A stretch of DNA of 36,709 nucleotides from a virus, in the IMG/VR virus record IMGVR_UViG_3300028393_000176, positions 1 to 36,709 of that record; one strand, written 5' to 3'. Under the pieces are notes generated by a model. It saw only the letters and a program-made list of their open reading frames with translations, had not been told where the DNA came from and searched no databases. Below, piece by piece: positions 31,122 to 36,709 of the stretch; the first letter of the stretch is position 1; every line of letters starts with the position of its first letter. A program made the translations under genes and the position numbers.

Positions 31122-31223
31122 TCAAATAGCAAGAATTGGCGGGGGTGGTTTTTCTATGGTGACCTGCCCCACCGAGTTAATAGCGTCAATCAAAGCGCAA
31201 CCGGCCTTATAATCACGAGTCAT
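31122..31223 (-). CDS. Micro-ORF in the tRNA islet (33 aa)
   Basis: It encodes MTRDYKAGCALIDAINSVGQ then VTIEKPPPPILAI. AGGA sits 5 nt before the ATG (within TAGGAATTCATG), right after the stop of the 34-aa ORF, so the two look co-translated. Coding status is uncertain because of size. Confidence 0.4.
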   Translation of the reverse strand: MTRDYKAGCALIDAINSVGQVTIEKPPPPILAI

Positions 31224-31229
31224 GAATTC

Positions 31230-31334
31230 CTATAGATAGGCACGCGCTTTTTTGATGGCTTCCGCCTCTCTTTCGGCTCGTCCATTTGGGTTATATCCAT
31301 ACAATTCTGTATTTTTAATCTTTAAATGTTTCAT
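31230..31334 (-). CDS. Micro-ORF in the tRNA islet (34 aa)
   Basis: It encodes MKHLKIKNTELYGYNPNGRA followed by an Ala/Glu/Lys helix (EREAEAIKKARAYL). It lies 18 nt after tRNA-Tyr on the same strand, just before the 33-aa ORF. No strong Shine-Dalgarno is seen. Confidence 0.35.
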   Translation of the reverse strand: MKHLKIKNTELYGYNPNGRAEREAEAIKKARAYL

Positions 31335-31352
31335 ATAAATACGACAAAAACT

Positions 31353-31438
31353 TGGTGGGCGCGGATAGATTCGAACTATCGAAGCGCGAACGCGACAGAT
31401 TTACAGTCTGGCGGCTTTGACCACTCACCAACACGCCC
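31353..31438 (-). tRNA. tRNA-Tyr(GUA)
   Basis: A class II tRNA of 86 nt. The acceptor is GGGCGTG/CGCGCCC with an encoded ACCA end, the anticodon loop is CTGTAAA (anticodon GTA), there is a long variable arm (CGCGTTCGCG), and the T arm is GATAG-TTCGAAT-CTATC. All arms pair normally. It reads TAC/TAT codons. Phages often carry such tRNAs to support late translation. Confidence 0.93.
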
Positions 31439-31573
31439 TTATGGGGCCAGTCCGGGCAACAAGGGGGAGTTTTTCGGACCGGCTATGGTATTATCTCAGA
31501 AAATTAAACGTAATGAAATGGTTGAACAATTCCGTTAATCGACATTTTAGGAAATTCACTTGTCTTTTATGCG

Positions 31574-31774
31574 TTGACCGATAGAAATATACGGTTCCGC
31601 GTTGAGTTGACATCCCACGCATGGCTGAATTCCGTAAAAATGGAATTCCTAGACTACGCGTCAGCACTTGAGCAATACCGGGCAATAACGCTGATCGGCA
31701 AACAACGAAAAAGAATCATTATCCAATATGGTCATGGTGATGAATATATCATCGCCAAAGAGATTAAAAAATAA
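31574..31774 (+). CDS. Hypothetical protein (66 aa), TTG start
   Basis: A coherent small alpha/beta sequence (RFRVELTSHAWLNSVKMEFL, then RKRIIIQYGHGDEYIIAKEI). The only upstream start in frame is TTG 31574, without a clear ribosome binding site. A 23-aa frame with a CLLC pair (31513-31584) overlaps its start. The gene is moderately supported. Confidence 0.45.
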   Translation: MTDRNIRFRVELTSHAWLNSVKMEFLDYASALEQYRAITLIGKQRKRIIIQYGHGDEYIIAKEIKK

Positions 31775-31816
31775 GCCTATCGAAACCATATTGTTGACGC
31801 CAACGAAATGGTGAAA

Positions 31817-31853
31817 ATGACATCTTGAAAATGTCACGAAACGTGACTATACT
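31817..31853 (+). promoter_or_regulatory. Strong promoter with two overlapping palindromes
   Basis: TTGAAA (31825-31830), 17-nt spacer, TATACT (31848-31853), then 6 nt to ATG 31860. GTCACG-AAA-CGTGAC (31833-31847) is a perfect palindrome filling the spacer. TGACAT-N7-ATGTCA (31818-31823, 31831-31836) overlaps it and the -35. This is a compact operator. Confidence 0.75.
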
Positions 31854-31859
31854 ACGCTC

Positions 31860-32018
31860 ATGAATGGTTTGAAAAACGCCGAACGAATAACGACGATTAT
31901 CACGATGGCATCCCAAGGCGCGACGCTGACGGACACCGCAAAAAAGCTAGGGATTGCCCGTGAAACACTATCACGCTGGATCGCAAGGAACATGCCGACA
32001 TGGAAAGCGACAAAATGA
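31860..32018 (+). CDS. Small HTH protein, first gene of the recombination operon (52 aa)
   Basis: The helix-turn-helix TLTDTAKKLGIARETLSRWI (residues about 23-42) resembles homeodomain-like resolvase/transposase HTH units. The ATG coincides with the predicted transcription start, so the mRNA should be leaderless. The palindromes over its promoter are natural binding sites, implying autoregulation and control of the helicase-Bet-Exo-initiator operon. It ends by overlap with the helicase start. Confidence 0.68.
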   Translation: MNGLKNAERITTIITMASQGATLTDTAKKLGIARETLSRWIARNMPTWKATK

Positions 32019-34003
32019 AGCTCCGACGACACCAACAAGAGTTTTCCGACTGGTGCGATGAAATACTCGCTGGAAAAAACACAACCACAAAATGCCTTCT
32101 TCATGTGACTCCAGGCGGCGGGAAAAGCTTGATCCCCAAAATATTGTGGGACAAGCTAAGCGACACAAATATCCAATACGTTGTTTGGTTCGTACCAAGA
32201 AAAATTTTGCGATCGCAAGGGATGGAAAATTTCACAGAAAACCACTCCAGAATCATTTGCGCCTGTTACCAATTATCAGAATCTGAGTTAGAAGAAATTT
32301 TCGACGAAATTCGTAGCAATAGATATGCCATCGTTATGGACGAATTCCACCATTTGTCCGCAGGCGGCGCATGGGGCGAAAAGATCAAGAAGTTGATAGA
32401 CGGTGCTAAATTCCAAATATTTATGACTGGAACCATTGAACGCGGCGACTATGAGCCAATTCTAGGTATGGAATACAAAAAAACGCTTCACGGGAATCAT
32501 TTAGATGTCTCGAATATGAAATATATCCGCTACTCAATCGACGATGCATTAGAGGAAAGGGCCATACGCCCGCTTAAATTTCACAAGTACGACGGTGAAT
32601 CCGTTTGGATGGACAAATCAGGAAAATCGACACGGTCAAAGATATCTGAAAATGACTCACGAGCATTAAAAACCGCCCTATCAACCGGTTTCTCAAAGAG
32701 AATTATAGGGGAATGCGTGGATCACTGGGCCATTAAAACAAAAAAGCGTGGGGGCAAAATCTTGGTAATTGCGCCCAACATAAAAATAGCCAACGAATAT
32801 TTCGATGAAATTAGCCAAAAATACATTTTAAGGGTTGCAATCGCAACGACTGACAACTCAAACGCTCATTCGGTAATCAATCAATTCAAGCGCAATGATG
32901 ACCACGTCTTGATAACCGTCGGCATGGCATACGAGGGGCTGGATATCCCTCGAATAACGCACGTTTTATGCCTCACTCATATCCGCAGTGCTCCATGGCT
33001 AATGCAGGCCATGAGCCGAGCAAACCGGAGAAACGAACATACAAAGTCGGATTTCGGATATATATTCTGCCCATCAGACGATCTTATCGATTCAGCAATC
33101 GGATACATTACCGGACATCAAGACAGCTTTTATGCTCGAATGGACGCAGTCATAACCGCAGGGGCTTCCGGGGCTTCCGGGGCTTCCGGGGCTTCCGGGG
33201 CTTCCGGGGCTTCCGGGGCTTCCGACAATTATAACTTCGACTGGGAGCCAGTAGAGTCAAATTTGATTAAAATTCGCGGGGAATATGCGCTTGTCGATTG
33301 GGATATGCACCGATCAAATTTCCAAAAACAACTGATCGATAACCCACGGCTACAAATAAAGGAATACTGCGAACAATATAACTTAATTTATCAAACCGCC
33401 GTTTCTCATATAAAAAATAACCCAAGACGACATGATTGGGCATCACTCCAAAAAGAATTTGACGACGGTCAACTAGATCTACGTGAATTCTCGAAATCCA
33501 AGGGGATCTCATTTGATTTAACACGCAAGAATATCGTGGGGGCATTAAAAAAACTGCAAGAAATAAATATGCGCCATACAATTATTTTGATCGAAGAGTG
33601 GCTGTCCGTGAGGGGTACAATTACGCGAGCTGACTTTTCAAAATCAAAAGGGCTGACTTGCGGCGGACTTCAACACCATTTAACCAAATATAATCATCAT
33701 TTCGGTGCAGTAAAGAGCAAAAAAAATCTATCAAAGTCCAAAGAATTTATGCAAAAGCTTCATGAACTGAGAGAAGCGGGGCATTCTTTAAAGCAGATAT
33801 CTGAAGAAATGGGGATTTCATTTGATTACACACAAAGGTTACTGAGACGAATTAGAAAGAACGTAGCAACAACGCCGGGCGGGGAGGGCCTTCCCGGTGT
33901 TGTTGGTGTGGTCATAGAAAGAAGCAGAGACATAGGCCATTTTAGGGAATTGGCGACCACCCCAAGACAGACAACAAAAAGAAAGGCGGTTAAAGTTTCA
34001 TAG
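32015..34003 (+). CDS. SF2 (DEAD/DEAH-like) helicase with Gly-Ala-Ser linker and tandem HTH-like repeats
   Basis: Starting at MKLRRHQ (ATGA overlap with the HTH gene; ATG 32000 is an alternative), the protein has Walker A TPGGGKS, motif II DEFH, motif III MTGT, motif V VGMAYEGLDIPRITHVL and motif VI QAMSRANR. These form a full RecQ/Res-like ATPase core (residues about 1-370). A seven-fold Gly-Ala-Ser linker follows. The C-terminal part has at least four HTH-like units: LQIKEYCEQYNLIYQTAVSHI, DLREFSKSKGISFDLTRKNI, TRADFSKSKGLTCGGLQHHL and SLKQISEEMGISFDYTQRLL. It could unwind DNA at the origin or during recombination, with the repeats reading specific DNA. Confidence 0.82.
   Translation: MKLRRHQQEFSDWCDEILAGKNTTTKCLLHVTPGGGKSLIPKILWDKLSDTNIQYVVWFVPRKILRSQGMENFTENHSRIICACYQLSESELEEIFDEIRSNRYAIVMDEFHHLSAGGAWGEKIKKLIDGAKFQIFMTGTIERGDYEPILGMEYKKTLHGNHLDVSNMKYIRYSIDDALEERAIRPLKFHKYDGESVWMDKSGKSTRSKISENDSRALKTALSTGFSKRIIGECVDHWAIKTKKRGGKILVIAPNIKIANEYFDEISQKYILRVAIATTDNSNAHSVINQFKRNDDHVLITVGMAYEGLDIPRITHVLCLTHIRSAPWLMQAMSRANRRNEHTKSDFGYIFCPSDDLIDSAIGYITGHQDSFYARMDAVITAGASGASGASGASGASGASGASDNYNFDWEPVESNLIKIRGEYALVDWDMHRSNFQKQLIDNPRLQIKEYCEQYNLIYQTAVSHIKNNPRRHDWASLQKEFDDGQLDLREFSKSKGISFDLTRKNIVGALKKLQEINMRHTIILIEEWLSVRGTITRADFSKSKGLTCGGLQHHLTKYNHHFGAVKSKKNLSKSKEFMQKLHELREAGHSLKQISEEMGISFDYTQRLLRRIRKNVATTPGGEGLPGVVGVVIERSRDIGHFRELATTPRQTTKRKAVKVS
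33161..33223. repeat. Seven tandem copies of GGGGCTTCC
   Basis: The 9-bp unit GGGGCTTCC is repeated exactly seven times, encoding Gly-Ala-Ser each time. It links the helicase core to the HTH region. Perfect identity suggests recent slipped-strand expansion and phase-preserving copy-number change. Confidence 0.95.
33867..33905 (+). repeat. 13-bp stem-loop near the helicase 3' end
   Basis: CAACAACGCCGGG (33867-33879) pairs with CCCGGTGTTGTTG (33893-33905), one G-T pair, around a 13-nt GC-rich loop. It encodes the Thr/Gly/Pro-rich link between the HTH region and the C-terminal basic tail. There is no T run. Confidence 0.55.
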
Positions 34004-34011
34004 ATTTAAAC

Positions 34012-34044
34012 AAAAAAAAAGCCCCGGGGGCAAACCCGAGGCTT
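34012..34044 (-). terminator. Terminator-like hairpin oriented on the minus strand
   Basis: AAGCCTCGGG pairs with CCCGGGGCTT (one mismatch) across a GC-rich loop, followed on the minus strand by nine U (complement of 34012-34020). On the plus strand the U tract is missing. There is no minus-strand gene to its right, so it may block antisense transcription. Confidence 0.5.
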
Positions 34045-34067
34045 AAAACAAATGAGGTAACGACATT

Positions 34068-34232
34068 ATGATAGAAAACCCATGGATTGTCACGTTTTTG
34101 TTGCAATCCAATCCGATCGATGACGCATTCGACCAAGCCGCCAATATGATTTACGGCGATAACCCACGCCCAAAGCTGACAAGTGAAGCTCAAAAAATGG
34201 TTCATTCCATCATAGGCGCATCTCAGTGGTAG
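34068..34232 (+). CDS. Small hypothetical protein (54 aa)
   Basis: It encodes MIENPWIVTFLLQSNPIDDA, then DQAANMIYGDNPRPKLTSEA and QKMVHSIIGASQW. GAGGT lies 9 nt before the ATG. It is mostly helical, unrecognised, and lies 64 nt after the helicase. Confidence 0.6.
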   Translation: MIENPWIVTFLLQSNPIDDAFDQAANMIYGDNPRPKLTSEAQKMVHSIIGASQW

Positions 34233-34275
34233 GCGAAATGGTAGGAACCCCCAATATTACGATTTTGTCAGTCCG

Positions 34276-34584
34276 ATGATTTATAGGGATTGGCTTGTCA
34301 AGAAACTGAGCGCCGAACCGAAGGAATGCGCCGAATTTATACGTGCGGCGGCTACGAAGTACGCCAAGGATTTAAATGACGCCGTATTCTTTATGGCGGT
34401 ACATTCCGTTTGGCGGGCATTGAGCAAGAAGACGGCATTTAATTTATGCCACTATCTCTCACACATTCAATTGAAATGCTTCTCATGTGGGGAGGAGGTT
34501 AACTTTTCGTCAATGATTGGTAATAAGTTAACAATATACCCATTCCCATGTGGTAAATGCGAGGCTATACTCAATGAATGCTAG
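34276..34584 (+). CDS. Zinc-finger-like protein (102 aa)
   Basis: The N-terminal 65 residues are helical (WLVKKLSAEPKECAEFIRAA). The C-terminal part holds CFSCGEE and CGKCEA, a four-Cys zinc ribbon, ending ILNEC. Such proteins often bind nucleic acid or act as adaptors. The start overlaps a 12-aa leader frame (MVGTPNITILSVR, 34239-34280) by ATGA, possibly translationally coupled. Confidence 0.58.
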   Translation: MIYRDWLVKKLSAEPKECAEFIRAAATKYAKDLNDAVFFMAVHSVWRALSKKTAFNLCHYLSHIQLKCFSCGEEVNFSSMIGNKLTIYPFPCGKCEAILNEC

Positions 34585-34715
34585 GAGGCACGACCACCAC
34601 ATATTTTGAATGCACCGAGTGTGGGCGATTGGTAAATATCGACGCCCACACTGGCCAATCTATGTGTAAGACTTGCGCCGATGATTTGGTATCAAACTTC
34701 AGGCGACGCCAATAA
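34578..34715 (+). CDS. Small Zn-ribbon protein (45 aa)
   Basis: It starts 7 nt before the end of the previous gene. Two Cys pairs, CTECG and CKTCA, form a zinc ribbon, followed by a basic end (NFRRRQ). It lies 14 nt before the Bet gene. This is the second zinc-ribbon gene in a row; both may serve replication or recombination. Confidence 0.58.
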   Translation: MLGGTTTTYFECTECGRLVNIDAHTGQSMCKTCADDLVSNFRRRQ

Positions 34716-34729
34716 AAAAAGGGACCAAT

Positions 34730-35617
34730 ATGACTGATCTTGAAGTACACGACCGACTTAAACTGGATAAGGAAACCGTCAAAAAACTTCTATGCGAAAA
34801 GGCCTCTGACGGAGAAATCGCCTTATTCCTTGAGCTATGCAAAGCGAGGAATATAAACCCGTTCATAAAAGAGGCGTATCTCGTAAAATACGATGCGACA
34901 AAACCGGCTCAAATAGTGACATCCAAAGAATATTTTTTGCGCCGCGCCGGTGAGCATCCTTCATACGAAGGTTTTGAAGCTGGGATAGTGGTCGAGGATA
35001 AGGGGGATATCCTTTATCGCCAGGGGAGCATACTTCTCGAAGGCCAAAAACTGATAGGCGGCTGGGCGCTTGTTTATAGAAATGGCCGCAAGCCAACCCG
35101 ATCCGAGATAAGTCGGTCGGAATTCGACAAGAAACAATCAAATTGGGTCACAATGCCGGGCTTAATGTGTCGGAAGGTGGCAATTGTCTCGGCATTAAGA
35201 GAAGGCTTCCCGGACGAATTTAACGGACTAGTCGATGAAGCTGAAATGGGTGTAATTGAAGCGTCTTCGCGGGTAGTTCAAAAAGAGACCGACTTTTTTA
35301 CTGAAAAATTGACGGAAGTAACTGAATCTATGGACATAGTTAGCGATAAAATAAAGCCCGTCGTGGACAATTTTGATTTCGAAGTTCTTAAAAAGGTAAT
35401 CGACGGGTACACCTTCGAAGAATTTACCACAAAGGCCCCGGACTTTTTCATAAAAATAAAGCCAAATATTAGCGACGACGACTATGCCGAGCTTCATTTT
35501 CATTCAAAATGCCGGTGGGAGAGCTTGAAACCAAAGCCAAAGCCGACGGCGCGGGTATTCGGTCCAATGGATAGCCTAGGGGACATACTTGAAAAAGCCG
35601 ACCTATCGCCAGAGTAA
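34730..35617 (+). CDS. bet: Bet/RecT-type single-strand annealing recombinase
   Basis: A 295-aa protein with the Bet family signature in the N-terminal half: FLELCKARNINPFIKEAYL, VSKEYFLRRA, EGFEAGIVV, LIGGWALVYR, and MCRKVAIVSALREGFPDEF. It anneals complementary single strands at recombination ends. The C-terminal 100 residues are acidic and probably contact SSB or the exonuclease. AAGGGA lies 6 nt before ATG. The exonuclease gene overlaps its end, the classic Exo-Bet pairing. Confidence 0.92.
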   Translation: MTDLEVHDRLKLDKETVKKLLCEKASDGEIALFLELCKARNINPFIKEAYLVKYDATKPAQIVTSKEYFLRRAGEHPSYEGFEAGIVVEDKGDILYRQGSILLEGQKLIGGWALVYRNGRKPTRSEISRSEFDKKQSNWVTMPGLMCRKVAIVSALREGFPDEFNGLVDEAEMGVIEASSRVVQKETDFFTEKLTEVTESMDIVSDKIKPVVDNFDFEVLKKVIDGYTFEEFTTKAPDFFIKIKPNISDDDYAELHFHSKCRWESLKPKPKPTARVFGPMDSLGDILEKADLSPE

Positions 35618-36356
35618 CATAGCCAATTATTTCGAATGCCCCCATCGGTTCCACTTGAGCCGCCACCACGACATGCCCACATCGGATGCTATGGAGGAGG
35701 GGCGCTTATTCGAGGCTATTGTCTTAGGCGCTAAGGATGAGGAAGAAAAAAAGGCCCTCTTTGGAAGGAAAACAAAAAAAACGATCGATAGCTATACGCG
35801 ATCGGCTGACATGGTCCGCCAGTTATTTGACTTAGCGGACATTGGTGTCGGGCTAGATTCCTACGTGACAATGGTGTGGGAATCAGAGGAATACATTCTT
35901 CAGGGAGAAGCAGATTTTATTGGGTACCTAAGAATTTATGGGAAACGGTATAAATCAATCGCGGATCTAAAATTCACGGGCTCGATAACCAGGGTATGGA
36001 TGGACAAGACAAGGAAGTCCCAGTTTCTCCAGTCCGCCGTTTATCAGTATCTACACTATATGAACTCCGGAGAGCTACTACCGTTCACGTACATCGTCGT
36101 CGAAAATCTAAAGTCACTCCCGATGGGGGCCAAGCCCATCATAAAGATCTACATCATAAAGCCCAATATGGAGGCGCTTAACTGGGTTGAGTCACTGGTA
36201 CAAGCGATACATGAAGACTCCGACCTACGACCCAATTTAGAGGTCTGTGAGGATGGCCCGTTTAAGTCCCGATGCAAATACCTGATCCACTGCGCCCATG
36301 GTCGTAAATTAATCGAGACACCGGTAGAGGTGGACTTCATGAGCCTGATGGAATAG
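35589..36356 (+). CDS. PD-(D/E)XK exonuclease, Cas4/AddB-like (Bet partner)
   Basis: A 255-aa protein with a TTG start preceded by AGGGGA, 29 nt inside bet. The nuclease core has GEADF (D109), ADLKF (D126, K128) and the helix QSAVYQY (Q148). Cys17 in ECPHRF plus Cys220, Cys229 and Cys235 near the C-terminus could hold a 4Fe-4S cluster as in Cas4 and AddB, with the last two Cys separated by five residues. It would resect DNA ends to feed Bet. Confidence 0.82.
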   Translation: MKKPTYRQSNIANYFECPHRFHLSRHHDMPTSDAMEEGRLFEAIVLGAKDEEEKKALFGRKTKKTIDSYTRSADMVRQLFDLADIGVGLDSYVTMVWESEEYILQGEADFIGYLRIYGKRYKSIADLKFTGSITRVWMDKTRKSQFLQSAVYQYLHYMNSGELLPFTYIVVENLKSLPMGAKPIIKIYIIKPNMEALNWVESLVQAIHEDSDLRPNLEVCEDGPFKSRCKYLIHCAHGRKLIETPVEVDFMSLME

Positions 36357-36357
36357 A

Positions 36358-36384
36358 ATTCAATAATTCAATAATTCATGAATT
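36358..36384. repeat. AT-rich 8-bp direct repeat and palindrome before the initiator
   Basis: ATTCAATA occurs twice in tandem (36358-36373), then ATTCATGAATT (36374-36384), containing the palindrome AATTCATGAATT. It lies just after the nuclease stop and before the initiator operon start, so it may be a regulatory or melting element. Confidence 0.4.
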
Positions 36385-36412
36385 AAATAAACCGAATGAG
36401 GATGCGGCAAAA

Positions 36413-36502
36413 ATGGAGAATATTTTAATATTGGTAATAACGGCGCGGTGTATATTCACCGGCGTCGATCGGCATATCGCAATTGGATTGAGCCCCAACT
36501 AA
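36413..36502 (+). CDS. Leader peptide-like ORF (29 aa) before the initiator
   Basis: It encodes MENILILVITARCIFTGVDR then HIAIGLSPN, with a hydrophobic start. GAGGA is about 10 nt upstream. Its stop abuts the initiator ATG with no gap, so it may couple translation of the initiator, which lacks its own clear ribosome binding site. Confidence 0.4.
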   Translation: MENILILVITARCIFTGVDRHIAIGLSPN

Positions 36503-36706
36503 ATGGACTGGTTTAAAATCAAGGTTACTCACGTACTTTGTAGTCCGCTTACGAATGAGGAAATTGGTCGGCTAATACGATACCAGGCGCTCACGGCGCT
36601 AAAGGAACGATTGCCTTTTGATTCGGAAATTTCCAAGATTTTTCCTGGAAAAATTAAAGAAAAAATGGAAAAAATTCTAGAAAAAAATGGAATTAATATG
36701 GAATAA
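36503..36706 (+). CDS. Replication initiator, N-terminal part (continues at base 1 of the window)
   Basis: The first 23 codons (36503-36571) precede the terminal repeat and join base 1 in frame. The frame ends in the window at NGINME-stop because the last 12 bases differ from the start copy (NGINLEFIAKK). The N-terminus MDWFKIKVTHVLCSPLTNEE resembles the beginning of phage replication organisers. The true gene is the joined 367-aa frame; the truncated end is probably a contig-end artefact or a minor variant. Confidence 0.65.
   Translation: MDWFKIKVTHVLCSPLTNEEIGRLIRYQALTALKERLPFDSEISKIFPGKIKEKMEKILEKNGINME
36572..36697. repeat. Second copy of the terminal overlap
   Basis: This is identical to 1-126. 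Beyond it the window continues ATGGAATAAAAT, which differs from the start copy and introduces a stop in the initiator frame. Confidence 0.9.
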
Positions 36707-36709
36707 AAT

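Noticed and set aside
31326-31538. Plus-strand 70-aa open frame
   Set aside because: It runs through the complement of tRNA-Tyr, so it is a shadow of the tRNA.
1-36709. CRISPR array, insertion sequence or integrase
   Set aside because: No array of spaced repeats, no transposase and no tyrosine or serine recombinase motif was recognised on either strand.

Overview
The window reads as one essentially complete genome of a tailed phage with podovirus-like (P22-type) architecture. Bases 1-126 recur exactly at 36572-36697, so it is a circular or circularly permuted molecule of about 36.57 kb, cut open inside a gene. Supporting genes are a large terminase, portal, scaffold, HK97-fold-like coat protein, a P22 gp4/gp10-like neck and tail pair, three large ejection-type proteins, fibres and a lysis cassette. 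I see no tail sheath, tape measure, integrase, DNA polymerase or RNA polymerase. The host is probably Gram-negative, but that is inference. A Sec signal peptide on an S74-chaperone fibre resembles cell-surface proteins of predatory or aquatic bacteria such as Bdellovibrio, which is only a weak hint.

Layout: (1) Across the junction (36503-36571 then 1-1035) lies a replication-initiator-like gene. Its middle contains an A-rich tract and five regularly spaced ACGTC-centred sites, three of them perfect 12-bp palindromes, giving a lambda-O-like origin inside the initiator gene. It is followed by ParA, a ribbon-helix-helix partner, a metallophosphoesterase, small proteins, a frameshifted RusA resolvase and an autoinhibited Fic protein (up to 4276). 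(2) From 26211 down to 4267 on the minus strand is the late operon: packaging, capsid, decoration and fibre proteins, neck/tail, ejection proteins, a last fibre, then lysis. (3) 26212-27095 is a control region with two small minus-strand genes and several promoter/palindrome combinations. (4) 27096-30824 (plus) is a tightly overlapping early operon of 14 small, mostly unrecognised genes, including one Cro-like HTH protein. (5) 30867-31438 (minus) is a tRNA islet: tRNA-Tyr(GUA), two micro-ORFs, a structured stretch, an irregular tRNA-like gene and a terminator. (6) 31574-36502 (plus) is a recombination/replication operon led by a 52-aa HTH protein: an SF2 helicase with a Gly-Ala-Ser linker and tandem HTH-like repeats, small Zn-binding proteins, a Bet/RecT annealase and a Cas4/AddB-like nuclease with four cysteines.

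Together the genes suggest a phage that uses host polymerases, starts replication from its own iteron origin, recombines with a Bet/Exo pair, and may persist as a plasmid because it carries ParA/RHH but no visible integrase. A recurring feature is a sigma70-like promoter whose -10 box lies 6-7 nt before an ATG with no Shine-Dalgarno sequence, which predicts leaderless mRNAs for the two small HTH regulators and perhaps for others.
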